A program made the translations under genes and the position numbers. The notes below the pieces were generated by a model. The model did no database searches, was not told the origin of the DNA, and saw only the letters and a list, made by a program, of their open reading frames with translations. This document shows positions 1 through 8,601 of a stretch of DNA of 64,000 nt, in pieces (positions within the stretch are counted from its first letter, which is position 1; each line of letters begins with the position of its first letter). The stretch covers positions 2,170,001 to 2,234,000 of the forward strand of contig NZ_CP158281.1 in NCBI RefSeq assembly GCF_040256645.1, in the 5' to 3' direction. The DNA is from Brevibacterium sp. CBA3109. Lineage in GTDB: Bacteria > Actinomycetota > Actinomycetes > Actinomycetales > Brevibacteriaceae.

Positions 1-1146
1 GGCGCGGGAGAAGGATGTGGCAGTCGCGGTTCTGATCTCGGTCAGGGCGCTGCCGGCAGCTTCCATGGCGTTGCGTGCCTCGTCCAGTTCGGCGTCGAGG
101 CGCCCGAGGTCGCGGTCATCGGCTTCGAGCTCAGCCAGCTCCTGAGCCGAGCGTGTTTCGAAGTCGAGGACTTCGGCCACGTCCTGCCCGTAGGCTGCCA
201 GTGAACCAAGTTCGGCTCTGCGAGCTTCGGTGTCTTCGAGTGAGGTCTCCCCCAGCTCGTCGAATCCGGTGAGGTAGGAGCTGAGCTCCGCGGCTGAATC
301 GGAGAGGCGCAGGACCGCGTCGTTGAGGGCGGCTTTGATGCGAGCCAGTTCCGGGTCCGCAGATTCCACGTCGGACAAGGCGCTGATCGCCTGGTGGACG
401 TGGTCGACTGCGGCGCCGGCATCGTCGAGTTCGCTGCCGAGGAGGAGGTCGTGGGCACTGCCGACGGCCTGCGTGATCTCAGCCGCGGCACCGAGTTTCG
501 CGGCCTGTGCGGTCAGGGCCTCGTCTTCACCTGGGATCGGGCGGACCTTGTCGATGGCTTCCAGACACCCGTTCAGCCACAGGATCCGTTCCCGTCTGGC
601 CGCGGTGCTGTCCTTGATCCGCGCGACTCGGGCCTGAGTCTCACGCCAGTTCTCAAATGCTGCGTGGTAGGAGTCGGCAACTACAGCGAGTTCGGGTCCT
701 CCGGCTGCGTCGAGCAGCTGCCGCTGCTGGGCGGGGCCCTTGAGTCGCAGCTGTTCGGATTGTCCGTGGAGGGTGATGAGCTCATCGGAGATCTCGGTCA
801 GCACCGAGATGGGGACGGTGCGTCCACCGGCGGTGGCGCGGGCGCGGCCCTTCTGTGCCACGGTCCGGGAGATGATCGCCTCGCCCTCGGCGCTGCCGCC
901 GGCCTCTTCGATGCGCGAGCGCACTGAGTCGGTGACGGCGGAGAAGATGCCTTCGACCTCGGCCTTCTCAGCACCTTTGCGAACCACACCGGCACCGACC
1001 TTGCGGCCCATGAGCAGGCTCAGCGCGGAGACGAACATCGTCTTACCGGCACCGGTCTCACCGGTCACGACGGTGAAGCCCGTGGAGAGTTCGACCTCTG
1101 CTTCGGCGATCACGCCGAGGTGGGAGATCCTCAGTTCGGAAATCAT
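1..1146 (-). CDS. recN: DNA repair protein RecN (partial, N-terminal 382 codons)
   Basis: SMC-like ATPase of double-strand-break repair. Reading the minus strand from ATG at 1146, the protein begins MISELRISHLGVIAEAEVEL and carries the Walker A motif GETGAGKT near residues 31-38, followed by a LHGQ motif typical of RecN. The frame then runs open to the window edge through helical, probably coiled-coil sequence. About 380 of a usual 560-590 residues are present; the ABC signature, Walker B and C-terminus lie outside. The start codon directly abuts the nadK stop codon (TAG then ATG), so the two are probably translationally coupled. The order tlyA-nadK-recN is conserved in actinobacteria, which supports the call. 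Confidence 0.96.
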   Translation of the reverse strand, partial: MISELRISHLGVIAEAEVELSTGFTVVTGETGAGKTMFVSALSLLMGRKVGAGVVRKGAEKAEVEGIFSAVTDSVRSRIEEAGGSAEGEAIISRTVAQKGRARATAGGRTVPISVLTEISDELITLHGQSEQLRLKGPAQQRQLLDAAGGPELAVVADSYHAAFENWRETQARVARIKDSTAARRERILWLNGCLEAIDKVRPIPGEDEALTAQAAKLGAAAEITQAVGSAHDLLLGSELDDAGAAVDHVHQAISALSDVESADPELARIKAALNDAVLRLSDSAAELSSYLTGFDELGETSLEDTEARRAELGSLAAYGQDVAEVLDFETRSAQELAELEADDRDLGRLDAELDEARNAMEAAGSALTEIRTATATSFSRA

Positions 1147-2088
1147 CTACGCCTCCTCGATCGGTCCCCGCCAACCGGAGACGGGCAGTCGGAACTTCGC
1201 CACCAATCGATCGGTGAAGGGACCCTTGTGAAGTCGGGCCAGCTTGATCGGCGACCGTGAACGCTTGGCTTCGATCCGTGCCCCGGCGGGCAGCTCCAAA
1301 GCCCTCCGGCCATCGCACCACAGGACTGCGGCGAAATCAGGATTGCCAGGAGAGATTTCGACGCCGAGGCGGGAGTCGGGGTTGACGACAAGCGGTTCGG
1401 TGAACAGTGCGTGGGCTGAGATGGGGATGAGCAGCAGTGCTTCGACCTCGGGCCAGACGATGGGGCCGCCGGCGGAGAACGCATACGCGGTCGAACCTGT
1501 GGGTGTGGCCAGGATGACCCCGTCGCAGCCGAACGACGACACCGGTCGAGCGTCGACGCCGAGGACGACGTCGATCATGCGTGCCTTGGACGTCTTCTCG
1601 ATTGTGGCCTCGTTGAGGGCCCAGGCGTTGTAGATCGCCTCCCCTTCATGCCAGACGGTCACGTCCAGGGCGAGGCGCTCCTCGACCAGGTAGTCACGCT
1701 GGGAGGCGCGATGGACCGCCTCGGCGAGGTCTTCTCGTTCGCTCTCGGCAAGGAAACCCACATGTCCGAGATTGACGCCCATCAGCGGGACCCCGGAACC
1801 ATGGAAGCGTTCGGCTGCCCGCAGGATAGTGCCGTCACCGCCGAGGACGATGACGAGTTCGCATCTGGTCTTCCAGATCGCGAGCTCGGCTGGGCCGATG
1901 ACCTCACAGCGGCTGAGGAGATCCCTCTGGACGTCGGCGTGGGAACTGCGCGCGGCGAAGTCGAGGACCTCTTCGTCGAGGACGACCGGGATGATCCCGT
2001 CATCGAGGAGCGCCTTCCACACGCTCACTGCTGCCACTGCTGATTCCTCGCGCTGAGGGTGCAGCAGCACCATGATGTGTCGGCTCAC
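1147..2088 (-). CDS. nadK: NAD kinase
   Basis: ATP-dependent phosphorylation of NAD to NADP in the cytosol (313 aa, usual length). The diagnostic GGDGT motif occurs in LVIVLGGDGTILRAA near residue 80, followed by NLGHVGFLAE and, in the second half, the NAD-binding stretch with ATPTGSTAYAFSAGGP. The start codon overlaps the end of tlyA by 4 nt (ATGA), and the stop abuts recN, so it is the middle of a tight operon. Nothing unusual is seen. Confidence 0.98.
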   Translation of the reverse strand: MSRHIMVLLHPQREESAVAAVSVWKALLDDGIIPVVLDEEVLDFAARSSHADVQRDLLSRCEVIGPAELAIWKTRCELVIVLGGDGTILRAAERFHGSGVPLMGVNLGHVGFLAESEREDLAEAVHRASQRDYLVEERLALDVTVWHEGEAIYNAWALNEATIEKTSKARMIDVVLGVDARPVSSFGCDGVILATPTGSTAYAFSAGGPIVWPEVEALLLIPISAHALFTEPLVVNPDSRLGVEISPGNPDFAAVLWCDGRRALELPAGARIEAKRSRSPIKLARLHKGPFTDRLVAKFRLPVSGWRGPIEEA

Positions 2089-2888
2089 GGCTCTCCTCTC
2101 ATGATCTGGTCCAGATGGGCTGCGATGTCTGCCTCATTGAGCCTATCGGACTCGGTTCGTGTTTTCCCTGGTTGAACACGCAGGAAGTACTCCCGGTTTC
2201 CGCTGGGCCCGGGGAGCACGGAGGCCGCGATGTCGATCACGCGAGCCTCATGTTCGGCAATGCCGGCGAGGACGGAGTCAAGGGCCCGACGGCGGCTGCC
2301 CACGGTCGACACGACGCCGTGCTTGTCCAGTGCGCCCCGGGCGAGTTCGAACTGGGGTTTGACCATGAGCAGGAGTTCGCCGCTGGGCAGAGTGTGTGCC
2401 AGCAGCGGAGCCAGCAGCAGGCGCAGGGAGATGAATGACACGTCGGCGACGACCACATCGACCTGTGGCACGTCGGAACTGCCCAGTTCGCGTAGGTTGA
2501 GGCCCTCCCGGACACGGACTCGAGGGTCCCGGCGGAGTCCTGAGTCGAATTGATCGTGCCCGACATCGACGGCCCACACCTCTTTCGCTCCCCGGTGCAG
2601 GAGGACCTGGGTGAAGCCGCCGGTGGAGGCACCGGCGTCGAGCGCGGTACTGCCTGCGAAGTCGGCGATGGAGAAGGAGTCGAGGGCACCGAGGAGTTTG
2701 TGTGCGCTGCGCGCCACCCAGGGGTCGGGTTCCGTGACCGTGAGCTCGTCGGCGTCGGTCACGTCCAGAGAGGGCTTCACGGCTGCTCTGCCGTTGACGC
2801 TGACCCGTCCGGCAGCGATCTCCCGTGCCGCACGGGAGCGTGTGGCGATCAGTTCCCGTTCGACCAGTTCGCGATCGAGTCGGCTCAC
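2085..2888 (-). CDS. tlyA: TlyA family rRNA (cytidine-2'-O)-methyltransferase
   Basis: 267-aa rRNA 2'-O-methyltransferase. An S4 RNA-binding domain covers roughly residues 1-65 (LVERELIATRSRAAREIAAG), followed by a Rossmann methyltransferase with the SAM-binding motif ALDAGASTGGFT near residue 83 and the K-D-K-E type core characteristic of FtsJ/TlyA enzymes. In M. tuberculosis the family methylates 16S and 23S rRNA cytidines and determines capreomycin susceptibility. It overlaps its downstream neighbour nadK and its upstream neighbour (67-aa ORF) by 4 nt each. Confidence 0.96.
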   Translation of the reverse strand: MSRLDRELVERELIATRSRAAREIAAGRVSVNGRAAVKPSLDVTDADELTVTEPDPWVARSAHKLLGALDSFSIADFAGSTALDAGASTGGFTQVLLHRGAKEVWAVDVGHDQFDSGLRRDPRVRVREGLNLRELGSSDVPQVDVVVADVSFISLRLLLAPLLAHTLPSGELLLMVKPQFELARGALDKHGVVSTVGSRRRALDSVLAGIAEHEARVIDIAASVLPGPSGNREYFLRVQPGKTRTESDRLNEADIAAHLDQIMRGEP

Positions 2889-3088
2889 AATGAACTCACC
2901 TGCGAGTCGAGGTCGTCGAGGAGTACAGACAGGAGTCCGTGTCGTTCGGCGCCTGGGGCTTCACTGATCTGCACAAGTTTGCGGCGCCAGGTTTCGACCG
3001 GCACATCACCATTGACGGAGCCCGGTGTGGGTGCAGCGGCCTGGTTCGGTCCGACGGTCTGCTGTGGTTCGTGCATCGGTTCAGTCAT
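2885..3088 (-). CDS. small conserved-position protein upstream of tlyA, function unknown
   Basis: 67-residue, mostly hydrophilic protein (begins MTEPMHEPQQTVGPNQ, ends in a leucine-rich DLDSQVSSL). No domain recognised. It overlaps the HAD phosphatase upstream by 8 nt and tlyA downstream by 4 nt, so it is translated within the operon. A similarly placed small ORF (Rv1693) lies between the phosphatase and tlyA genes of M. tuberculosis. The body, a short helix with R/K around 'VETWRRKLVQISEAPGAERH', may be a protein-interaction segment, which is only an inference. Confidence 0.75.
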   Translation of the reverse strand: MTEPMHEPQQTVGPNQAAAPTPGSVNGDVPVETWRRKLVQISEAPGAERHGLLSVLLDDLDSQVSSL

Positions 3089-4127
3089 GGATCCTCCGTG
3101 GCAGATTCCCTGGAGCCACGTCGTCGCCGCGGTCCATCGCCTCCCATGCTAATCGGAGTGCGTCCTGGACGACGGAGGCCCCAAGGTGGGCCGATTCGTC
3201 CAGGCGCAGTTCGCCATCGCCGATTCGCCAGTCCCCGGCTCCGTGTGTCCCCTGAGCAGTAGGCCGGGGGCTCGACTGGGCGCTGTCGGCGATGAGTCTC
3301 GGCAGGCCGCGCAGGCTGGGCAGGATGTAGGTGGGGCGCAGACCAGGACGTGCTTGCAAGGCGTCATGAATGTCGTGGACGCCGGTAAGGACGAGAGCGG
3401 TTTCGAAACCCGCCGAGTTGCCGCCTTCGATATCCGTGTCGAGGCGGTCTCCGACCATGAGGGGTCGTTTGGCTCCGATCCTGTGTGCCGCGAACTCCAT
3501 CATGTGTGGAGAGGGTTTGCCGACGACGGTCGGCTGGGCACCTGTGAGTCGGGAGAGCATGTCGATGAAAGCCCCATTGCCCGGGACCCGGCTTCTGGGC
3601 CCGACCATCGAAAAGTCGGGGTTCGTCGCCCACCATTCGATGCCTGATGTGATCGCCTCACAGGCGCGCACGATGCTCTGGTAGGTGATGTCCGGGTCGA
3701 GGCCCTGGGCGATGGCGACGGGGTCGTCGTCTAAGCTGCGCGTGACGCTCAGGCCCTCGGATTCCAGCGCTGCGGCCAGACCTGTTGTGCCCACCAGGTA
3801 GATGGGTGCCCCGGTTGGAAATTGTGCGGCAAGCTGTCCCGCCAGCACCTGCGCCGAGGTGGTCACCTCGGCGGCTGTTGTGCTGATTCCCAGTGTGGAG
3901 ATGTGCTCGGCGACCACCTCGGCGGTGCGGGTGGCGTTGTTCGTCACATAGTTGACGGGAATGGACTGCTCGTGGAGGACATTGATGCCCTCCACTGCTC
4001 CGGAGATCGGGTCCGGACCGTGGTAGACGACACCGTCGAGATCGAACAGCACACAGTCGATCGGTGCGCCCGATTCCTCAGGCGCACGTCGATCGACCGG
4101 GGATGCTGCGTTCGCGACTGGCGTCAC
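3081..4127 (-). CDS. HAD-IIA (NagD-like) phosphatase, probable glycerol-3-phosphate/phosphoglycolate phosphatase
   Basis: 348-aa haloacid-dehalogenase hydrolase of the NagD class. HAD motif I is FDLDGVVYHG near residues 27-36 (Asp nucleophile and general acid/base), the capping region carries NYVTNNATR (motif II), and motif III/IV is VGDRLDTDIEGGNSAGF near residues 220-236. The syntenic M. tuberculosis protein Rv1692 acts as a glycerol-3-phosphate phosphatase, so recycling of glycerophosphate is the best guess. The C-terminal ~60 residues after the HAD fold are an extra actinobacterial extension. Start overlaps the end of the TPR gene by 4 nt. Confidence 0.93.
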   Translation of the reverse strand: MTPVANAASPVDRRAPEESGAPIDCVLFDLDGVVYHGPDPISGAVEGINVLHEQSIPVNYVTNNATRTAEVVAEHISTLGISTTAAEVTTSAQVLAGQLAAQFPTGAPIYLVGTTGLAAALESEGLSVTRSLDDDPVAIAQGLDPDITYQSIVRACEAITSGIEWWATNPDFSMVGPRSRVPGNGAFIDMLSRLTGAQPTVVGKPSPHMMEFAAHRIGAKRPLMVGDRLDTDIEGGNSAGFETALVLTGVHDIHDALQARPGLRPTYILPSLRGLPRLIADSAQSSPRPTAQGTHGAGDWRIGDGELRLDESAHLGASVVQDALRLAWEAMDRGDDVAPGNLPRRIHD

Positions 4128-6235
4128 TGATGACCGTTCAGCCGATAGGAGACGTTCGACTCCTCTGGCTTCGCGTTGTCAGGAGCCTTGAGGCTCGTGT
4201 CCGATTCTTCGGGTTCCGCGTGAGCTTCTTCGGAGGCTTCGGAAGTCTCCTCATCGGAGGCCTCGACTTCCTCAGCGTCCTCGAGCAGTTCGTCGAGTTC
4301 GGCTTCGATCTCCTCATCGGAGACCTTGACCTTCTTCAGTTCCTTCTCCGAGACATGTGTCTTCGACTTCGCCGGAATCTGATCGTCTCCAGCATCGTCT
4401 GCGACATCGTCCGCAACGGAGTCGTCTGCAACCACACTATCCGTGCCGGTGTCGTCAACCTCGGCGTCTGCTGCCTCAGCATCGGACTCGTCAACCGCCT
4501 GATCTTCATCGGCAGCATCGGTCTCGTCGGTGGCATCGGCAGCGTCATCCCCTGGCTCAATGAGCTCCTCATCGGGGACTTCTTCGACAGTCTCGATCTC
4601 CACGCCGAGGTTGGGGTCCGGTTCCTCGTCTCCGAAGAGGGTTCCCGTGGCCTTGGCAGTGCGACGTGACAGTTCTTCGTACTTGTCGGCCATCTCGGTT
4701 TCACCGTGCAGGCGCAGCAAGTCGGAATACGCGGCCATCAGTCGCACCAGTGCACCGCTTGGCTTCTGGGTGAAGTCTTCGGCTTCGATCAGAGCTCGTG
4801 CGCCCTTGAGGTCACCGAGGTCCGATTTCGCTCCGGCAGCAACAATGACGAGTTCGGTGCGAGCATCGTTGTCGAGTTCGAGCTCACCGGCGGACTCAAA
4901 CAGTTCGATGGCCTTCTTAGGCTTGTCACGACCGCGTTCTGCATCGGCGATGAGCGCAATATTGTCGTTCGAACCGGAGATGCGTCGGTGCGTGCGCAGT
5001 TCGCGAACTGCCTCGTCGTACTTCTCCACGTGATAAGCGGCAATGCCGAGGGCTTCTCGGACCAGGCCGACGCGACCCGCACGGGCCATGGCCGCCTTCG
5101 CGTGTTCGTAGGCGCGTTCCGGATCGACATCCAGGAACCCTCCTGCGGAGACGAGGTGCTTGGCAACTGCTGCTGCGTTCTCTTTGTCAAGGGAACGCAA
5201 CTGCCCCAGCAGCTCTTTGTCGAGCTCCTTACCGGTGACCTCTTCGGGAATCGGCGGCTCCTGGATCCGCGGCCGGCGCGCACGCTGCTCGCGTGCGTAT
5301 TCGCCGGTATCAGTAGATCGCGTGGCCCTGCGGTCGTTATTGTTCCGACCGGAACCTCCGCGGTCTCCGCCGTCATCGTCACGACGTCGACTTCCTCCGC
5401 GATCATCGCGGCGGTTGCCCTGGTAACCACCACGACGCTCATCACGACGGTCGCCCCCGAAGCTGCGACGCTCACCATCGTTACTCCGATTGCCCTGGTA
5501 ACCACCACGACGCTCACCGTCATTGCTCCGGTTACCCTGGTAACCGCCACGGCGGTCGTCGCGACGCTCACCATCGTTGCTCCGGTTACCTTGGTAACCA
5601 CCGCGACTGTCATCACGACGGTCGCCACCAAAGCTGCGACGCTCACCATCGTTACTCCGGTTACCCTGGTAACCACCGCGACGGTCATCACGACGGTCGC
5701 CCCCGAAGCTGCGACGCTCACCATCGTTGCTGCGATTACCCTGGTAGCCCCCGCGACGCTCACCATCGTTACTCCGATTGCCCTGATAACCGCCACGACG
5801 CTCGCCGTCGTTACTCCGGTTACCCTGGTAACCACCGCGACTGTCATCACGACGGTCGGCCCCGAAGCTGCGACGCTCGCCGTCGTTACTCCGATTGCCC
5901 TGGTATCCGCCACGACGGTCACCGTCATTGCTGCGATTGCCCTGGTATCCGCCACGACGGTCACCGTCATTGCTCCGATTGCCCTGATAACCGCCACGAC
6001 GCTCACCGTCGTTGCTCCGGTTACCCTGGTAGCCCCCACGACGCTCACCGTCATTGCTGCGATTACCCTGGTATCCGCCTCGGCGGTCGTCGCGACGATC
6101 GGAGTTACGTGACCCGCGCTCGTCCCGGGACTGGTGGGAGTCCTGTCGACGATTGTGATTGCTGTCGCGGTCTGAGCGGCGCCCGCCGTCCGAGCGGCGG
6201 TTGTGCTGGCTGTCTCGCGAATCCCCTGGGGCCAC
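4124..6235 (-). CDS. TPR-containing protein with N-terminal RGG/RD-rich repeats and acidic C-terminus
   Basis: 703-aa protein in three parts. Residues ~1-50 are charged and low complexity; ~53-275 hold 12 full and one degenerate copy of a 14-residue unit GGYQGNRSNDGERR, some spaced by SFGGDRRDD inserts; ~325-510 form TPR-like helical hairpins (AYEHAKAAMARAG, YDEAVRELRTHRRI, KKAIELFESAGEL); ~530-703 are very acidic (Asp/Glu-rich). The start is GTG at 6235 with AGGGAGA upstream. Position matches Rv1691 (TPR protein) in M. tuberculosis, but the repeat region looks like an expanded, disordered, potentially RNA-binding segment. Function unknown. Heads the operon running to recN. Confidence 0.9.
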   Translation of the reverse strand: MAPGDSRDSQHNRRSDGGRRSDRDSNHNRRQDSHQSRDERGSRNSDRRDDRRGGYQGNRSNDGERRGGYQGNRSNDGERRGGYQGNRSNDGDRRGGYQGNRSNDGDRRGGYQGNRSNDGERRSFGADRRDDSRGGYQGNRSNDGERRGGYQGNRSNDGERRGGYQGNRSNDGERRSFGGDRRDDRRGGYQGNRSNDGERRSFGGDRRDDSRGGYQGNRSNDGERRDDRRGGYQGNRSNDGERRGGYQGNRSNDGERRSFGGDRRDERRGGYQGNRRDDRGGSRRRDDDGGDRGGSGRNNNDRRATRSTDTGEYAREQRARRPRIQEPPIPEEVTGKELDKELLGQLRSLDKENAAAVAKHLVSAGGFLDVDPERAYEHAKAAMARAGRVGLVREALGIAAYHVEKYDEAVRELRTHRRISGSNDNIALIADAERGRDKPKKAIELFESAGELELDNDARTELVIVAAGAKSDLGDLKGARALIEAEDFTQKPSGALVRLMAAYSDLLRLHGETEMADKYEELSRRTAKATGTLFGDEEPDPNLGVEIETVEEVPDEELIEPGDDAADATDETDAADEDQAVDESDAEAADAEVDDTGTDSVVADDSVADDVADDAGDDQIPAKSKTHVSEKELKKVKVSDEEIEAELDELLEDAEEVEASDEETSEASEEAHAEPEESDTSLKAPDNAKPEESNVSYRLNGHQ
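5410..6080 (-). repeat. 42-bp coding tandem repeats (GGYQGNRSNDGERR units)
   Basis: Thirteen 42-nt units, sometimes separated by 24-33 nt spacers encoding SFGGDRRDD-like residues. Units differ by silent changes, and E/D alternate at position 12, so the protein motif is conserved while the DNA drifts. The regular composition also leaves long stop-free frames on both strands here, none of which is a gene. Confidence 0.95.
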
Positions 6236-6943
6236 GATTCTCCCTATAAAGTCTTTTCAATGATTCCGCACCATTCTAGTCCACTCGAAACGGGTAAGTC
6301 CTGTGGGTGGGAACACGTATTGAATGCCAGCGGCGCACCTCGGTATCCGCGGTTCGCTGTCTTTCGCAGTCACCGGCCAGGCCGAAGCCGCACAATGCCT
6401 GGTCGGCGGTCGCCTCGATTCGACCGCCGGCCAGAGGGTGCATGATTAGGCGGAACACTCCCCTAATAGGAATTAGGTGCCAACAACAGCTCGGGATCGC
6501 TGTTAAGCGCTCTGTTAGAATCATGGCGAAGCGCCCCGTGGGCAAAGGGCTACGGGACGCACGGTCATCTCATCGCGGTCAGTAGGGGATTCATGAAGGC
6601 TGGTGTGGAAGATTCGAGCATTGTGGTCCAATCCTCGTCCGCCTCCGCATCAATGGTTTTATCACCCCTTAAAACTACATCCGCAATTGATCATCTCCGG
6701 AAAGCACGTCCTAATGATGGAGCGCAGCTTAGGCACCATCGCGGGATTACCTGCTCTTTCAACTCTCCTATCGACCTTCCGACAATTGTGCTCATTGTCA
6801 CCGGAAACTCCGCGCACAGATCGCACGATGAGGCCCCACAGGGCAGCCGCGGAACCGGGCGCAGCGCAGACATAGGCGAGGGCACCGGGCGTCGTGCAAG
6901 GCCGCATGTGCGCACCGTATCGTCGGCTTTCTGTGATCCGGTT

Positions 6944-6980
6944 CATTCGATTGAGCATCGAATGCCCTTGTTCGCATATC
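6944..6980 (+). promoter_or_regulatory. palindrome overlapping a candidate betB promoter
   Basis: A perfect 8-bp inverted repeat CATTCGAT-TGAGC-ATCGAATG spans 6944-6964. A possible -35 (TTGAGC, 6951-6956) lies in its loop and a possible -10 (CATATC, 6975-6980) follows after 18 bp. A 21-bp dyad covering a -35 element is what a TetR-type repressor such as BetI would use. The repressor gene is not nearby, so the regulator is inferred. Confidence 0.45.
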
Positions 6981-7020
6981 GTGGCTTTCGGAAGCGTCAC
7001 CACCAGCGCAAGGAGGAGGC

Positions 7021-7101
7021 ATGCTGACAGCTTTGACTCCCACTTCGACATGGGTGGACCAGACAGCCTCAATCTCAACAACAAACACCATCAAGGAATA
7101 G
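7021..7101 (+). CDS. 26-codon Thr-rich leader ORF immediately upstream of betB
   Basis: ATG at 7021 is preceded by a near-ideal ribosome-binding site (AAGGAGGAGG). The ORF reads MLTALTPTSTWVDQTASISTTNTIKE and stops 8 nt before the betB start. Eight of 26 residues are Thr. It could couple translation into betB, act as a leader peptide, or be an unexpressed coincidence. No homologue is recognised; the strong ribosome-binding site is the main support. Confidence 0.45.
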   Translation: MLTALTPTSTWVDQTASISTTNTIKE

Positions 7102-7109
7102 GAGACATC

Positions 7110-8588
7110 GTGCCCAACACGCTTTTCATCGATGGACAGTGGGTTTCGGCCCAGAGCGGCGGGATCAGAGAGATCCACAATCCTGCCGACGGCAGTTTCG
7201 TCGCCGAGGTGGACGAAGCCAGCCCAGCCGACACCGAGCTCGCAATCGCTGCCGCCCGTCGGGCCTATGACTCGGGTGTATGGTCAAGCGTGCCCGCCAG
7301 CGAGCGGGGCGATCTTCTCCTCAAATTCGCGTCGGTCCTGCGTGAGCGCAAGGCCGAGTTCGCACGCGCCGAGTCACTCGACACGGGCAAGCGCTACGTC
7401 GAGTCCGAGATCGACATGGACGACATCGCCAACTGCTTCGACTACTTCGGCAAGCTTGCCGCCAACGACGCAGGCCGCGTCGTCGACGCCGGCACCGACA
7501 CGGTCGCCAGCCGCATCGTCCACGAACCTGTCGGCGTCTGCGCCCTCATCACCCCCTGGAACTACCCGCTGCTGCAGGCCGCATGGAAGATCGCACCGTG
7601 CCTGGCAGCAGGCAACACGTTCATCCTCAAGCCTGCCGAACTCACGCCGCACACGGCGATTCTGACTCTGCAGGTGCTTGAAGAGCTGGGACTTCCTGCC
7701 GGAGTCGGCAACCTGATCCTCGGTGCCGGTGCGGATGCAGGGGCACCACTGTCAACACATGATGACATCGATATGGTCTCCTTCACCGGTGGCCTGGTCA
7801 CGGGACGTCTCCTGGCGGCAAACGCAGCCGCGACCGTGAAGAAGATCGCCCTTGAGCTGGGCGGCAAGAACCCGAACGTCGTCTTCGCCGATGCCGACTT
7901 CGAAGCCGCTGTCGACAATGCGCTCAACGCCGCATTCGTCCATTCCGGTCAGGTCTGCTCCGCCGGAGCCCGACTGATCGTCGAAGACTCGATCGCGGAG
8001 AAGTTCGTCGATCGCCTCGTCGAACGTGCTCAGCAGATCCGCCTCGGCGGGCCCTTCGATGACAATGCTGAAACCGGACCCCTCATCTCTGCAGCCCACC
8101 GCGACAAGGTCACCGCCTACGTCGACAAGGGCGTCGCCGAAGGCGCCCGCGTGCGCTGCGGCGGCACGTGGGGCGAAGGCGAGCTGGAGAAGGGCTACTA
8201 CTACCTGCCCACCATCCTCGACCAGGTCGAACGCGGAATGTCCGTGGTCTCTGACGAAGCCTTCGGTCCCGTCGTCACCGTCGAGACCTTCTCCTCAGTC
8301 GACGAGGCAGTAGAGATCGCCAACGACACCTACTACGGCCTGGCCGGAGCAGTCTGGAGCCAGGATGCGGGCAAGACCCAGCTGGTCGCCCAGCGTCTTC
8401 GCCACGGAACCATCTGGATCAACGACTTCCACCCCTACCTGCCACAGGCGGAGTGGGGCGGATACAAGCAGTCGGGCTCCGGCCGCGAGTTGGGACCGAC
8501 CGGTTTGGCCGAATACCAGGAAGCCAAGCACATCTACCAGAATCTCGAGCCAGCCGTCACCGGCTGGTTCCCCGATCACAGCAAATAA
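7110..8588 (+). CDS. betB: betaine-aldehyde dehydrogenase (aldehyde dehydrogenase family)
   Basis: 492-aa NAD(P)-dependent aldehyde dehydrogenase, probably oxidising betaine aldehyde to glycine betaine. The catalytic Glu lies in ALELGGKNPN and the catalytic Cys in HSGQVCSAGARL. GTG at 7110 with GGAG seven bases upstream is preferred over an in-frame extension to 6894, because family homology begins at NTLFIDGQWV. It is followed 13 nt later by the GMC oxidoreductase gene, forming the two-step choline-to-betaine pathway. Substrate is inferred from that neighbour; other small aldehydes are possible. Confidence 0.92.
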   Translation: MPNTLFIDGQWVSAQSGGIREIHNPADGSFVAEVDEASPADTELAIAAARRAYDSGVWSSVPASERGDLLLKFASVLRERKAEFARAESLDTGKRYVESEIDMDDIANCFDYFGKLAANDAGRVVDAGTDTVASRIVHEPVGVCALITPWNYPLLQAAWKIAPCLAAGNTFILKPAELTPHTAILTLQVLEELGLPAGVGNLILGAGADAGAPLSTHDDIDMVSFTGGLVTGRLLAANAAATVKKIALELGGKNPNVVFADADFEAAVDNALNAAFVHSGQVCSAGARLIVEDSIAEKFVDRLVERAQQIRLGGPFDDNAETGPLISAAHRDKVTAYVDKGVAEGARVRCGGTWGEGELEKGYYYLPTILDQVERGMSVVSDEAFGPVVTVETFSSVDEAVEIANDTYYGLAGAVWSQDAGKTQLVAQRLRHGTIWINDFHPYLPQAEWGGYKQSGSGRELGPTGLAEYQEAKHIYQNLEPAVTGWFPDHSK

Positions 8589-8601
8589 GGAGAGTCGGAA
8601 C

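Larger units (their letters stand above)
6236..7109. other. 874-bp region upstream of betB without a recognised protein gene
   Basis: Holds the promoter side of the TPR operon on the left and the betB control region on the right. Seen in it: an inverted repeat CCTAAT-AGGA-ATTAGG at 6462-6477 with a further ATTAGG at 6445; an open frame from ATG 6593 to 7027 (144 codons) preceded by AGGGG but with no recognisable domain and compositionally unlike the neighbouring genes; the 6944 palindrome; and a 26-codon ORF at 7021. An upstream betI or transporter gene, which often neighbours betBA, is not here. Confidence 0.6.

Noticed and set aside
5400..6110. Direct repeats considered as a CRISPR array
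   Set aside because: Units are 42 bp, contiguous or with short coding spacers, in frame, with silent variation; there are no cas genes or unique spacers.
4706..6112. 468-codon plus-strand frame opposite the TPR gene, rich in Thr/Val/Ala repeats
   Set aside because: It is the antisense of the 42-bp repeats; the periodic composition removes stops. No ribosome-binding site or domain, and the minus frame has TPR homology and operon overlap.
6593..7027. 144-codon ORF upstream of betB with a passable ribosome-binding site
   Set aside because: No domain, unusual composition for this genome (many His/Arg/Ser), and it overlaps the candidate promoter of betB. Kept only as a mention in the regional entry.
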